Source: Polyangiaceae bacterium
Lineage (GTDB): Bacteria; Myxococcota_A; Polyangia; Polyangiales; Polyangiaceae
Reading direction: 5' to 3'
Length of the DNA: 56,388 nucleotides
NCBI GenBank assembly: GCA_020848455.1
Contig: JADLAB010000076.1
Coordinates: forward strand, 1 to 56,388
Shown: one piece after another, positions 48,030 to 56,388 of the stretch
How the letters are laid out: each line of letters opens with the position of its first letter
Numbering within the stretch: position 1 is the stretch's first letter
Made by a program: the position numbers and the translations under genes
The notes under the pieces: generated by a model
Told to the model about the DNA's origin: nothing
Databases searched by the model: none
The model's input: only the letters and a program-made list of their open reading frames with translations

Positions 48030-49025
48030 ATGCATCACACGCCGGACGCGAAGGGGGAGCTGCTCGCCGACCGCTACGAGCTCGTGGAGCTCGCGGGGCA
48101 GGGCGGGATGGCCACCGTGTGGCGCGCCGTGCAGCACGGCGCGGCGGGCTTCTCGCGTCCGGTCGGCATCAAACGCCTGCGCCCCGAGCTCATGGGCCAG
48201 CGCGAGTTCGTGTCGATGTTCATCGAGGAGGCGCGGGTGTGCGCCGAGCTCGTGCACCCGAACGTCGTGCAGGTGTACGACTTCGGCTACGACGCCGGCG
48301 GCTACTTCCTCGTGATGGAGTGGGTCGAGGGCGTCAGCCTCGCGCACTACCTCGAGTCCTACCTGCGCAAGCAGGAGTTCGCGCCCTGGACGCTCGTGAC
48401 GGCCATCGGCATCGAGGCCCTGCGCGCGCTCTCGGCCGCCCACGTGCGCATCGACCGCAACGGCGACCCGGCGCCCGTCTATCACCGCGACGTCTCGCCC
48501 GCGAACATCCTGCTCGGCCTGAACGGCATCGTGAAGCTCAGCGACTTCGGTCTGGCGCGGGCGATGGACCGCGCGCGCACCACGGCGCCCGACATCGTCA
48601 AGGGCAAGGTCGGCTACCTCGCGCCCGAGATGCTCGAGAGCGCCCACCCCACCCCGCAGAGCGACATCTACGCCCTCGGCGTCGTCTTGTGGCAGGCGCT
48701 CGCCGGCCGGCGCCTGTTCGTGGGCGACAACGACATCGACATCTTCCTCGAGGCGCGGCGCGCCGACATCCCGCCCGTGGTCGAGTTCCGGAACGATCTG
48801 CCCCAGGAGCTCACCGCCACCGTGGAGCGGGCGCTGGCCCGCGACCCCGACGACCGCTTCCGCTCGGCGCGCCAGATGGGGCGCGTGCTCGCCAACCTGC
48901 TGCGCACCGTGAGCGTGCCCACCGACGCCAAGGTGCTCGCGCAGAGCGTCGCCGCGGCGCGCGTCGAGATGGCGTTCGCCCGCAGCCAGGAGGCCGAGGA
49001 GTCGCACGGCGTGCACACGGAGTGA
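48030..49025 (+). CDS. Ser/Thr protein kinase (Pkn type, soluble)
   Basis: A 331-residue kinase consisting of the catalytic domain alone. Motifs: AGQGGMATVW, Lys48 in VGIKRL, YHRDVSPANILL with Asp154, SDFGLA with Asp172, and GKVGYLAPEM (activation loop end). HRDVSPAN instead of HRDLKPEN is common among myxobacterial kinases. There is no membrane span. The C-terminal tail (about 290-331) is helical. ATG 48030 is chosen close to the domain; an upstream in-frame ATG at 47970 would lie before the putative promoter. It precedes a hybrid sensor kinase gene by 67 bp in the same direction. Confidence 0.9.
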   Translation: MHHTPDAKGELLADRYELVELAGQGGMATVWRAVQHGAAGFSRPVGIKRLRPELMGQREFVSMFIEEARVCAELVHPNVVQVYDFGYDAGGYFLVMEWVEGVSLAHYLESYLRKQEFAPWTLVTAIGIEALRALSAAHVRIDRNGDPAPVYHRDVSPANILLGLNGIVKLSDFGLARAMDRARTTAPDIVKGKVGYLAPEMLESAHPTPQSDIYALGVVLWQALAGRRLFVGDNDIDIFLEARRADIPPVVEFRNDLPQELTATVERALARDPDDRFRSARQMGRVLANLLRTVSVPTDAKVLAQSVAAARVEMAFARSQEAEESHGVHTE

Positions 49026-49092
49026 CCACCGTCCACGCGCTCCGTGGGCCGCCGGATGGTAAGGTCCATTCTCGTCCGAGCCACCGACCGTC

Positions 49093-51672
49093 ATGACCCT
49101 GCGCACCGAGCTCCTGCAACTGCTGCAGCATCTGCCGGAGGAGCGGCTCGCGGCGGCGGCGCGCGCCCTCGCGGCGCTCGAGACCGAGCCGCCACCGTCC
49201 TCGCGCGGGCGCTCGGCCGCCGAGCTCGAGCGCACCGTGGCCGCCCTCGAGGCGAGCGAGGCCCGCTTCCGCACCATCGCCGACTACACCTTCGACTGGG
49301 AGAACTGGACGGGGCCGGGCGGCGAGCTCCGCTGGGTGAGCCCCTCGGTCGAGCGCTTCACCGGCTACACCGTGGCGGAGTGCGAGGCGATGCCGGACTT
49401 CCCGCTGCCGCTCGTCGTGGAAGCCGACCGGCCCATCGTGGCGGCCTACTGGGCCCGCGCCGAGCAGGCGCCGCCGGTGAGCGAGGAGGTCGAGTTCCGG
49501 GTGCGGCGCAAGGACGGGGCGGAGCGCTGGGCCGCGGCCACCTTCCAGCCCATCCGCGACGCCGCGGGCGTGTTGCTCGGCCAGCGCTCGAGCGTGCGCG
49601 ACGTCACGGAGCGCAAGCGCGTCGATGAGGAGCTGCGCGGCGATCTGCGCGTCACGGCGGCGCTCTCCTCGCTCTACCCGTCGCTCATCGCGCCCACGCC
49701 CTCGCTCGCCGGCGTCGCCACGGCGATCCTCGAGCAGGCGCGCGCGCTCACCGGCAGCCGCCACGGCCTCGTGTCGCTGGTCGACGCCAACGGCGGCCAC
49801 GTGGCGCAGGTGCTCACCGACCCGAAGGCCGGCGACGCGGCTGCGGCCCCTGCGCTCGTGCCGCTCGTGCGCGACCACGACGGCGAGTACCCCGGGCTCT
49901 GGGGCGTGGCGCTGCGCACGCGCGCCGCCTTCTACACGAACGAGCCGGCGGCGCACGCCGAGGCGCGCGACGCGCCCTTCGGGCAGGACCCGCTCGCCGC
50001 CTTCCTCGCCGTGCCGGTGCTGCTCGGGCCCGAGCTCGTCGGTCAGATCGCGCTCGCCAACCCCGGGCGCGACTACGGCGCGCGCGACCTCGCGGCGGTG
50101 CAGCGCCTCGCCGAGCTCTACGCGCTCGCCATCCAGCGCGCGCGGGTCGACGAGCGCCTGCAGGCCTCGGAGCGGCTCTACCACTCGCTCGTGGCGAACC
50201 TGCCGCAGGGCGTCGTGCGCAAGGACCTCGAGCTCCGCTACGTGTTCGCCAACGCGCGCTTCTGCGAGGGCGTCGGCAAGAGCCCCGCCGAGCTGCTCGG
50301 CAAGACCGCCACCGAGGTCCTGCCGACGGAGCTCGCGGCCTGCGAGGAGGCGGCCGATCGCGAGGTGCTCGCGTCGGGGGCGGCGCACGCCGGCGTCGAG
50401 GAGCGGCGTCGGCCCGGGGGTGCGCTCGCCATCGCCGAGGTCACCCGCACGCCCCTGTTCGACGCGCAGGGCGAGCTCGTCGGCGTGCAGACGCTCTACT
50501 CGGACGTCACCGAGCGCCGCCTGCTCGAGGACGAGCTGCGCCAGGCCCAGAAGATGGAGTCGATCGGCCGGCTCGCGGGCGGCGTGGCCCACGACTTCAA
50601 CAACCTCTTGTCGCCGATCCTCGTGTACGCCGAGCTCCTCATGCAGGGGCTGGCGCGCGACGACCGCCGCTACGAGGACCTCGGGCAGATCCGCGAGGCG
50701 GCCGAGCGAGCGCGCGCGCTCACGCGCCAGCTGCTCGCCCTCGGCCGCAAACAGGTGCTCGAGCTCGCGCCGGTGGATCTCGGGCAGCTCGTGACTACCA
50801 CCCACCGCCTGCTCGGCCGCACCTTCGTCGAGGACGTGCGCATCGCGCTCGAGCTGCCCCCGGGGCCGACGATGGTGATGGCGGACGCGGGGCAGATCGA
50901 GCAGGTGCTCCTCAACCTGGCGATCAACGCTCAGGACGCGATGCCCCGCGGCGGCGTCCTCGGCCTCGGCCTCGGCGAGCGCTGCTTCGACGAGGCCCAG
51001 GCGGCCGCGCTCGGCGTGGCGCCCGGCACCTACGCGGAGCTCGCGGTCACCGACACGGGCTCGGGCATGGACGCCGCCACGCTCGCCAAGCTGTTCGAGC
51101 CGTTCTTCACGACGAAGGAGCGCGGCAAGGGGACCGGTCTCGGCCTCGCGACCGCCTACGGCATCGCCAAGCAGCACGGCGGCACGATCGTGGCCGAGTC
51201 CGAGCTCGGCCACGGCAGCGTGTTTCGCGTCTACCTGCCGCGCGTGACGAGCGAGGGGGCGCGCGCCGCGGTCGCCGCGACCGGGGAGCCGGTCGGCGCG
51301 GCGCGGCGCGCCACGATCGCGGTCGTCGACGACGACGAGATGACGCGCCGCATGGCCGCCCGCGTGCTCCTGCTCGCCGGCTACGAGGTGCTCGACCTGC
51401 CGAGCGCCGAGAGCTGCCTCGCGCTCGTCGACGCGGGCGGTCCGCGGGTCGACCTGCTGCTCACCGACGTGGTCATGCCGGGCATGGACGGGCGGCACCT
51501 CTACCAGGAGCTCGCGCGCCGCCGCCGCGGCATCAAGGCGCTCTTCATGTCGGGCCACACCGAGGAGGTCGTCGCCCGGCGCGGCGTGCCGGCGCCGGGC
51601 CAGCACTTCCTCTCGAAGCCCTTCTCGGCCCACGCCCTCACCCTGCGCGTGCGGCAGATCCTCGAGGGCTAG
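49093..51672 (+). CDS. Hybrid sensor histidine kinase (PAS-GAF-PAS-HisKA-HATPase-REC)
   Basis: An 859-residue soluble kinase. A short helix comes first, followed by PAS (about 55-180), GAF (about 195-345, with [14 protein letters not shown]), a second PAS (about 360-485), HisKA with His500 in [14 protein letters not shown], and an HATPase (about 600-715) with [12 protein letters not shown] (N-box), TDTGSGM and [11 protein letters not shown]. The receiver (about 735-855) has VVDDDEM, phosphoacceptor Asp792 in TDVVMPG and Lys in LSKPF. The HDFNNLL H-box type is usual for kinases regulated by PAS input. All catalytic residues are intact. It lies 12 bp before a predicted Ntn hydrolase gene and 67 bp after a Ser/Thr kinase gene, probably one operon. 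Confidence 0.93.
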   Translation: MTLRTELLQLLQHLPEERLAAAARALAALETEPPPSSRGRSAAELERTVAALEASEARFRTIADYTFDWENWTGPGGELRWVSPSVERFTGYTVAECEAMPDFPLPLVVEADRPIVAAYWARAEQAPPVSEEVEFRVRRKDGAERWAAATFQPIRDAAGVLLGQRSSVRDVTERKRVDEELRGDLRVTAALSSLYPSLIAPTPSLAGVATAILEQARALTGSRHGLVSLVDANGGHVAQVLTDPKAGDAAAAPALVPLVRDHDGEYPGLWGVALRTRAAFYTNEPAAHAEARDAPFGQDPLAAFLAVPVLLGPELVGQIALANPGRDYGARDLAAVQRLAELYALAIQRARVDERLQASERLYHSLVANLPQGVVRKDLELRYVFANARFCEGVGKSPAELLGKTATEVLPTELAACEEAADREVLASGAAHAGVEERRRPGGALAIAEVTRTPLFDAQGELVGVQTLYSDVTERRLLEDELRQAQKMESIGRLAGGVAHDFNNLLSPILVYAELLMQGLARDDRRYEDLGQIREAAERARALTRQLLALGRKQVLELAPVDLGQLVTTTHRLLGRTFVEDVRIALELPPGPTMVMADAGQIEQVLLNLAINAQDAMPRGGVLGLGLGERCFDEAQAAALGVAPGTYAELAVTDTGSGMDAATLAKLFEPFFTTKERGKGTGLGLATAYGIAKQHGGTIVAESELGHGSVFRVYLPRVTSEGARAAVAATGEPVGAARRATIAVVDDDEMTRRMAARVLLLAGYEVLDLPSAESCLALVDAGGPRVDLLLTDVVMPGMDGRHLYQELARRRRGIKALFMSGHTEEVVARRGVPAPGQHFLSKPFSAHALTLRVRQILEG

Positions 51673-51684
51673 AGGCCCGCCCCG

Positions 51685-52524
51685 ATGTGCACCATCGGCG
51701 CCGTCTTCGAGCCCGCGCGCGGGAGCCTCGTGTGCTTCAAGCAGTGCGATCTGCCCGAGCCACGGCGCTTTCTCGAGCCGGCGCGGCGCGTGGGACCGAG
51801 CGGCATCCGCTACCTGTCCTTCGAGCGCGTGGGCGCGAGCGGGCCGTGGGCGGGGGTCAACGAGCGGGGCGTGTGCTTCGCCGGCGCCGACGCCTACCTC
51901 GACGGCGAGGTGATGCGCGCGACCCGCCGCCACTTCGACCTCGCGCCCGGCGACGTGCTCGCGGCCTACGAGCGCATCCTGTCCGACTCGGCCTCCGCCG
52001 CCGAGGGCGCCGACCACATGTGTCGCTTCTACGCTCGCCACGACTGGCCCGACATCGTGCTCGTCGCCGACCGCCACGAGGCCCTGCTCGTCGAGCACTG
52101 CCCCGGGCTCGGCTTCGAGGTGGCGCGCCTCGAGGCGGGCTTGCTCGTGGCCACGAACCACTTTCGCCTGCTGCCCGGCGCCGTCTCCGCGGCCGACGAT
52201 CCGAGCACCCACCTGCGCCTGGCGCGCGCGGAGCTCATCCTCGGCGGGGTGCCCGGCCTCGCGGGCGTCGCCGCGCTGCTCGCCGATCAGGCCGAGGGAC
52301 CGAGCGAGCGGAGCATCTGTCGCGAGGCCGAGCGACCCGGCGACTACTTCACGCAGGCGACCTTCGTCGCGCGCGTCGGCCCGGGCGAGCTCGAGTGCTT
52401 CTACCTGCTCGGCGGCAACCCCCTCACGCGCCCCTACCTGCACTGTCGCGACCCCTTCGGCGCCGAGCGCCGGCGCGTGGTCGCGAGCCCCGTGCACGCC
52501 TACGACATGCTCGGCGTGCGCTGA
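51685..52524 (+). CDS. Ntn-hydrolase, C45/acyltransferase-like
   Basis: A 279-residue cytosolic protein beginning MCTIGAVFEP, so removal of Met1 would expose Cys2 as the N-terminal nucleophile. GPWAGVNERGVCFAGADAYL and LLVATNHFRLLPG match the C45 peptidase/acyl-CoA:6-aminopenicillanate acyltransferase-like Ntn hydrolases, with N in ATNHF as a family residue. It has no signal peptide and, unlike canonical C45 members, no propeptide before the Cys. The substrate (an acyl amide or N-acyl amino acid) is unknown. It follows the hybrid kinase by 12 bp, so the two are probably co-transcribed. It is convergent with the S46 peptidase. Confidence 0.7.
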   Translation: MCTIGAVFEPARGSLVCFKQCDLPEPRRFLEPARRVGPSGIRYLSFERVGASGPWAGVNERGVCFAGADAYLDGEVMRATRRHFDLAPGDVLAAYERILSDSASAAEGADHMCRFYARHDWPDIVLVADRHEALLVEHCPGLGFEVARLEAGLLVATNHFRLLPGAVSAADDPSTHLRLARAELILGGVPGLAGVAALLADQAEGPSERSICREAERPGDYFTQATFVARVGPGELECFYLLGGNPLTRPYLHCRDPFGAERRRVVASPVHAYDMLGVR

Positions 52525-52533
52525 GTCCGGGCG

Positions 52534-54678
52534 CTACTTGCCGAGCTCCTCGACCAGCCGGGCGGCGCCGTAGATCTTGGCGAGTGCCTCGACGAGCGCG
52601 CGGCTGTGGACCGCGACGGCGCGGTTCTTCTGGTCGTCGAAGCCGAAGGCGCCCCCGAGCGAGTGGATGTTGCCGTCGAACACGAGGCCCACGATCTCGG
52701 ACTTCGCGTTGAAGACCGGCGAGCCGCTGTTGCCGCCGATGATGTCGTTCGTCGTGACGAAGTCGAAGGGCGTGTCGAGGGCGAGCTTCGACCGCGCGTC
52801 GAGCCAGCGCTGCGGCAGCGCGAAGGGCTCCTTGCCCGTCGCGCGCTCGAAGGCGCCGCCGAGGGTGGTGAAGGGCGCCACGTCCCGGCCCTCGTCGCTC
52901 CAGCCCCTGACGACCCCATAGGAGAGCCGCAGCGTGAAGGTCGCGTCGGGGTACTGCGCCGTGCCGAACGCGAGGAAGCGCGCCTTGGCGACGAGCTCGC
53001 CGTTCCGGGTCTCGACCCCATCGACCTCTTGCTCGAAGCGCCGGCGGTAGGCGCGCGCCTCGCCGTCGATGCGGCGCGCCAGCTCGATGAACGGGTCCTT
53101 CGAGGCGTCCAGTGCCGCCTTGCCGCCGTCCCAGAGCGCCTGGCGCACCTTCGGGTCCGCCAGCTTCGTGCCCGCGACCAGGCGCCGCGCGAGCTCGCGC
53201 GGCTCGTCCGCGCCGAGCAGCTTCTTCACGAGCGCATCGTCCGGCCCGAGGACCTCGCGCAGGTGCACGAGGCTGGCGCCGAGCGTCAGGCTCTCGAGCT
53301 CGGCGCTCACGGGCGCGCTCGAGAAGAGCGACTGCTTCAGGGCCGGCAGGTTCGCGTCGCCGAACTCGTGCAGGCGCTCGGCGTTCGGCTTGCCGAGCTC
53401 CTCGGGCCCGCGCACGAGCGCCCGCGCGATGCTGAACAGCGTCGACTCGAGGCCCTCGCCCTCCTCGACGAGCTCGTAGTGCCGGTGGAGGCGCCGGCGC
53501 GCGGTCTGCGCGCTCTCGATGGCGTCCCAGGCACCGCCGACGCTCGCGGCGAGCGCCGGATCGGCCGCCACCCGCGCGCGCAGGGCGCGCTCCTCGTCCA
53601 CCTTGCGGGCGAAGAAGGCCGAGTCGTGGAGCGCCGCGAGCCGCCCCTTGTAGGCCTTGATGGCGTTCTCGCGCTTGAAGAGCAGGCTGCGGGCGAGCCG
53701 GCGCTGGTCCTCGCCGCGCTGGCTCCACTCGGTGAGCAGACCGCGCTCCTCGCTCCACCACAGCAGGCGCTCGGGCAAGCGCACGTCGCGCCGATTGGCG
53801 AGCTGCGAGACGGTGAGGGAGCGTTCGGTGCTCCCGGGGTGTCCGGCGACGAAGGTGAGCTCGCCCTCCGCTGCCCCCGCCGCGGACCACCCGAAGTGCC
53901 GGCTCGACGCGAGCGGCGCGCCGCCGTCGTAGATGCGCAGGAACGACACGTCGAGGTCGAAGCGCGGGAACATGAAGTTGTCCGGGTCGCCGCCGAAGAA
54001 GGCGATGGCCACCTCCGGCGCGAAGACCAGCCGCACGTCCTGGAAGCGCCGGTACTTGTAGAGGTGGTACTTGCCGCCGCGGTAGAGGTCGACGACGTCG
54101 CAGCGCACGGCGTCGCTCGTCGTGCAGGCCTGCTCGAGGCTCGCCACCGCGGCCTTGCGGCGCGTCGCGAACTCCTGCTCGCTCGCGCCGGCGAGCGCCG
54201 CCTTCATGCGGTCGGTCACGTCCTCGATGCCGGTGAGCTGGTTCACCTCCATGTCGGGGCAGCGGAGCTCGTCCGCCGCGCTCGCGGCGTAGAAGCCGGC
54301 CTCGGTGAGGTCCTTCTGCTTCGTCGAGAGCTGCTGGATGCATTTCTCGGCGCAGTGGTGGTTGGTCATCACGAGGCCGTGGCTCGACACGAGGCTCCCG
54401 GAGCACCCGCCGGCGAGCCGGATGCTGCTGTCGCGCACGTGGTCGAGCCACGCCTGGGTGGGCGCGAAGCCGTGGAGCCGCTCGAGCCGCTCGGTGGGGA
54501 ACTCGTTCAGCAGCCACATGCCCTCGTCGGTGTCGCCGAGGCCCGCGGCGAGCGGCGGGCCGCTCGTCGCCGTCGGGTGCGGCGTCGGCACCTCCGTGCT
54601 GGGGCAGAGGGGGGCGCGCTCGGGGCAGGCGCAGGCCGCGAGGGTGAGGCATCCCAGCAGGGCGAGCGAACGGTGCAT
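52534..54678 (-). CDS. S46-family dipeptidyl peptidase (lipoprotein)
   Basis: A 714-residue exported peptidase of the DPP7/DPP11 group. The lipobox is LAAC (Cys16). Catalytic elements are visible: TNHHC (His107-His108) in SHGLVMTNHHC, an Asp further on, and Ser651 in NDIIGGNSGSPVFN. GGCSGSLVSSHG and FDGNIHSLGGAF are also typical. S46 peptidases release dipeptides from the N-termini of oligopeptides in the periplasm or at the surface, fitting a proteolytic, predatory or saprophytic lifestyle. Length matches the family (about 710-720). TAGAAC is 8 nt upstream of the ATG. The 9-bp gap to the convergent Ntn hydrolase gene is very short. Confidence 0.93.
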   Translation of the reverse strand: MHRSLALLGCLTLAACACPERAPLCPSTEVPTPHPTATSGPPLAAGLGDTDEGMWLLNEFPTERLERLHGFAPTQAWLDHVRDSSIRLAGGCSGSLVSSHGLVMTNHHCAEKCIQQLSTKQKDLTEAGFYAASAADELRCPDMEVNQLTGIEDVTDRMKAALAGASEQEFATRRKAAVASLEQACTTSDAVRCDVVDLYRGGKYHLYKYRRFQDVRLVFAPEVAIAFFGGDPDNFMFPRFDLDVSFLRIYDGGAPLASSRHFGWSAAGAAEGELTFVAGHPGSTERSLTVSQLANRRDVRLPERLLWWSEERGLLTEWSQRGEDQRRLARSLLFKRENAIKAYKGRLAALHDSAFFARKVDEERALRARVAADPALAASVGGAWDAIESAQTARRRLHRHYELVEEGEGLESTLFSIARALVRGPEELGKPNAERLHEFGDANLPALKQSLFSSAPVSAELESLTLGASLVHLREVLGPDDALVKKLLGADEPRELARRLVAGTKLADPKVRQALWDGGKAALDASKDPFIELARRIDGEARAYRRRFEQEVDGVETRNGELVAKARFLAFGTAQYPDATFTLRLSYGVVRGWSDEGRDVAPFTTLGGAFERATGKEPFALPQRWLDARSKLALDTPFDFVTTNDIIGGNSGSPVFNAKSEIVGLVFDGNIHSLGGAFGFDDQKNRAVAVHSRALVEALAKIYGAARLVEELGK

Positions 54679-54686
54679 GGTGGCCG

Positions 54687-54692
54687 GTTCTA
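54687..54692 (-). promoter_or_regulatory. Putative -10 (TAGAAC), near-leaderless start
   Basis: Minus-strand TAGAAC lies 8 nt before ATG 54678 of the S46 peptidase. Confidence 0.25.
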
Positions 54693-54756
54693 CCACGGGC
54701 TCCCGCCCGGGCGGTGCGCCCGCTCGAGCGCGCTTCTGTGCACCCGAGGCCCCGTG

Positions 54757-54762
54757 TATCCT
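54757..54762 (+). promoter_or_regulatory. Putative -10 (TATCCT), leaderless start
   Basis: TATCCT lies 7 nt before GTG 54770 of the small lipoprotein. Confidence 0.35.
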
Positions 54763-54769
54763 CGAGCGG

Positions 54770-55210
54770 GTGAGGGGTGCGGTCCCGGTGCTCGGCACGG
54801 TCGTCGCGCTCGCGGCGAGCGCCGGCTGCGAGAGCGGCAGCGTGTGCGGCGCGACGCCCACACCGTTCGAGGTCGTCGACGTGAGCCCCGCCCCGGGCAG
54901 CGTGGTGGCGGCCGCCCCGGTGGTGCACAGCTTCACGCTGGTGAGCCCGCCCGGGGTGTTCCGGGACTTCACCTTCGCCTACGGCAGCGCGCACAGCGCC
55001 GGCGCGCCCGTGCCGGCCACGCTCCACTTCGTCATCACGTCGACGCCCACCACCGTCCACTACGAGCTCGGGCCCGTCACCTGGTCGAGCCCGCCCGGCG
55101 ACGTCGTCATCGACGTGCCCGAGACCTACCAGGCGCCCGACGGCTGCGCCTACGTCTTCCCATCGCCCCTCTTCGACTACACCGTCGCGGGCAGCGGCGG
55201 CGGCCCCTGA
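54770..55210 (+). CDS. Small secreted lipoprotein, beta-rich
   Basis: A 146-residue protein starting at GTG. The signal is short and hydrophobic, ending in lipobox SAGC (Cys20). The mature part has several beta strands (VVHSFTLVSPPG, TLHFVITSTP, TVHYELGPVTW) and a few Cys residues (CGATPT, DGCAYVF). It ends in GSGGGP. I do not recognise a family; an Ig-like single domain is possible. It is divergent from the S46 peptidase gene (91-bp gap). The start is inferred from the signal peptide, since no Shine-Dalgarno is present. Confidence 0.65.
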   Translation: MRGAVPVLGTVVALAASAGCESGSVCGATPTPFEVVDVSPAPGSVVAAAPVVHSFTLVSPPGVFRDFTFAYGSAHSAGAPVPATLHFVITSTPTTVHYELGPVTWSSPPGDVVIDVPETYQAPDGCAYVFPSPLFDYTVAGSGGGP

Positions 55211-55289
55211 GCTCGCGGTGAGCGCGGCGGCTTCAGGCCGCGGCCCACGGGCTTCATGCGCGCCGACCGCCGCCGACCGCCCCCGAGTG

Positions 55290-55319
55290 TGGACACCTCC
55301 GCGGAGGGGGGCATACAAT
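55290..55319 (+). promoter_or_regulatory. Good sigma-70-like promoter (TGGACA-18-TACAAT)
   Basis: The -35 TGGACA (55290-55295) and -10 TACAAT (55314-55319) are separated by 18 bp, 60 nt before ATG 55380. It is the best match to the housekeeping consensus in the window. Confidence 0.5.
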
Positions 55320-55379
55320 CAGGACCCGGCGGGCACGTCGCCCGCCCCGTAGCGTGGCGCGCGCCGCCGGAACAACGCC

Positions 55380-56207
55380 ATGGAACGTCGCCGCCGGCTC
55401 GCAGCCCTTCCCCCCGACCCGCCCGGTCGCGGCGACGATGCGCCCGACTCGGAGCTCTGGGTGGTGCCGGCCGCGGTCCTCTGCGCGTTCTGCGGGCAGC
55501 CCGACTGCGCGGGCTGCCACGCCGAGGAGACGCGCTCGGGCTTCGTCGCCATCGTGCCGTGGGAGCGTCCCGGCAAGCTGTGGTCGCGCCTGTGGTCGAC
55601 GGCCGGGAGCGCCACGCGCTCGGCCGACACGTTCTTCGGCGCGCTGCCCGACGGTCCCATCGGGACGGCGCTCCGCTTCGCGCTGCTCGCGGAGCTGCTC
55701 GCCATCACCTCGGTCGCGCTCTTTCTCTTGCCGCTCCTCGCGCTCGCGCTGCCGTCGGTCGCCTTCGATCTGCTCGCCGACCCAGGGCATCGCGCGGCGC
55801 TGCTGCGCGGGATCTGCCTCGGCATTCCGCTCCTGTCGCTCTGGATGGTCGGGGCCCACGTGCTGCACGGCGCGGCGCTCGACGCCGGGGCGCGCCGCCT
55901 CGGCGGACGCCGGCAGCGGCGGCGCGCGCTGCGCTTCGGTCTCTACGCGTGCGGCTGGGATCTCATGACGGGACCCTTCGGCGCGCTCGGGACCCTGTTC
56001 GGCCGCGGCCTGCGCGCCCTCGGCGAGATCGCCGTCCTGTCGATGCGCGTGCCCGGACAGGCCTCGCTCGCCTTCTTGCAGGGCGTCTACGGCCTGCGCA
56101 AGGAGACCGCGCAGCGCGCCCGGCGAGCCGGCACGGCCGCGGCGCTCGGGCTCACGCTCGTCTCGGCGCTGGTGGCCCTGGTCGCCGCGCTGCTGCTGCT
56201 GTTCTGA
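55380..56207 (+). CDS. Membrane protein with N-terminal Cys knuckle
   Basis: A 275-residue protein. Residues 34-46 have CAFCGQPDCAGC, a CxxC...CxxC knuckle that could bind zinc. The rest has about four hydrophobic segments (around 95-115, 135-155, 195-215 and 255-275, for example ALLAELLAITSVALFLLPLL), with the C-terminus being a last span (LVSALVALVAALLLLF). The layout (zinc knuckle plus Yip1-like membrane part) is seen in several myxobacterial hypothetical proteins, but no family is certain. The promoter 60 nt upstream supports this start. Confidence 0.75.
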   Translation: MERRRRLAALPPDPPGRGDDAPDSELWVVPAAVLCAFCGQPDCAGCHAEETRSGFVAIVPWERPGKLWSRLWSTAGSATRSADTFFGALPDGPIGTALRFALLAELLAITSVALFLLPLLALALPSVAFDLLADPGHRAALLRGICLGIPLLSLWMVGAHVLHGAALDAGARRLGGRRQRRRALRFGLYACGWDLMTGPFGALGTLFGRGLRALGEIAVLSMRVPGQASLAFLQGVYGLRKETAQRARRAGTAAALGLTLVSALVALVAALLLLF

Positions 56208-56388
56208 TCTGACACGCAACTGGATCGCGCGTGTCGGACGAGACTGCGTTCGGGCGGTGCTCGGCTGGCAGGGCTCGGATCAAGGGCGAATGGGGCGGGG
56301 ATGGCGCGGTCGGACTTCGGTGAGAGGCGACGTCGAAGCCCGGTGCCCGAGGCGGGGTCACGAAACGATGGAGCGCCACGGCTCACCC
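56208..56388. other. Right edge, nothing recognised
   Basis: After the membrane protein stop the last 181 bp show no convincing ORF start with Shine-Dalgarno, repeat or RNA gene. Confidence 0.4.

Noticed and set aside
48811-52497. 1228-codon minus-strand ORF opposite the hybrid kinase
   Set aside because: Arg/Glu/His/Ala-rich shadow with no motif; the plus strand has PAS, GAF, HisKA and receiver motifs in frame.
56087-56386. Minus-strand ORF at the right edge
   Set aside because: Overlaps the membrane protein gene and has the composition of a shadow; no start signal.

Overview
This 56.4 kb window is chromosomal DNA of very high GC content, with extreme G/C bias at third codon positions, so long antisense and out-of-frame ORFs run behind almost every gene. 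The gene content points to a myxobacterium (Myxococcota, most likely Polyangiales). It has many lipoproteins with Gly/Ser/Thr linkers and Cys-rich modules, MopE-type metal-binding motifs, choice-of-anchor L domains, delta-60 repeats, Pkn-type Ser/Thr kinases and hybrid histidine kinases. I see no rRNA, tRNA, CRISPR array, transposase or phage gene. The taxonomy is inferred from gene families, not from a marker gene.

Left part (1-9 kb): an exported protein running off the left edge; divergent from it, a translationally coupled pair of ArsA/Get3-type ATPases; two secreted lipoproteins (one Cys-rich, one with delta-60 repeats); then on the minus strand mutS2 followed by a tandem-receiver response regulator.

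9-24 kb: a Tat-type PhoD phosphatase; a three-gene minus-strand operon of a VWA lipoprotein and two paralogous choice-of-anchor L lipoproteins; a hydrolase with two LysM domains; a SWIM/SNF2 helicase; small soluble proteins; an MFS transporter.

24-36 kb: a chorismatase-like protein; a minus-strand signalling operon (sensor kinase with receiver, Ser/Thr kinase, histone-deacetylase-fold amidohydrolase); an MBL-fold hydrolase; gamma-glutamyltransferase and pgsA, with the glutathione synthetase gene divergent from them; two Cys-rich lipoproteins ending in Gly-rich tails; a 51-bp repeat pair containing inverted repeats.

36-47 kb: an orphan ATP-synthase epsilon-like gene, then recC-recB-recD and a fourth, translationally coupled gene. 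That gene is predicted to combine a nuclease-like fold lacking its catalytic residues with a C-terminal EVE/PUA-like domain. A lipoprotein and an unusual heptanucleotide repeat array follow.

47-56 kb: a sucrase/ferredoxin-like protein; a Ser/Thr kinase, hybrid histidine kinase and Ntn-hydrolase cluster; an S46 peptidase lipoprotein; a small lipoprotein; a membrane protein with a zinc-knuckle-like N-terminus.

Three points stand out. The ArsA-type pair splits the two nucleotide-site lysines between its subunits. RecBCD is followed by the EVE-like gene. About ten genes have a -10-like hexamer only 6-9 nt before the start codon, which suggests leaderless transcription.
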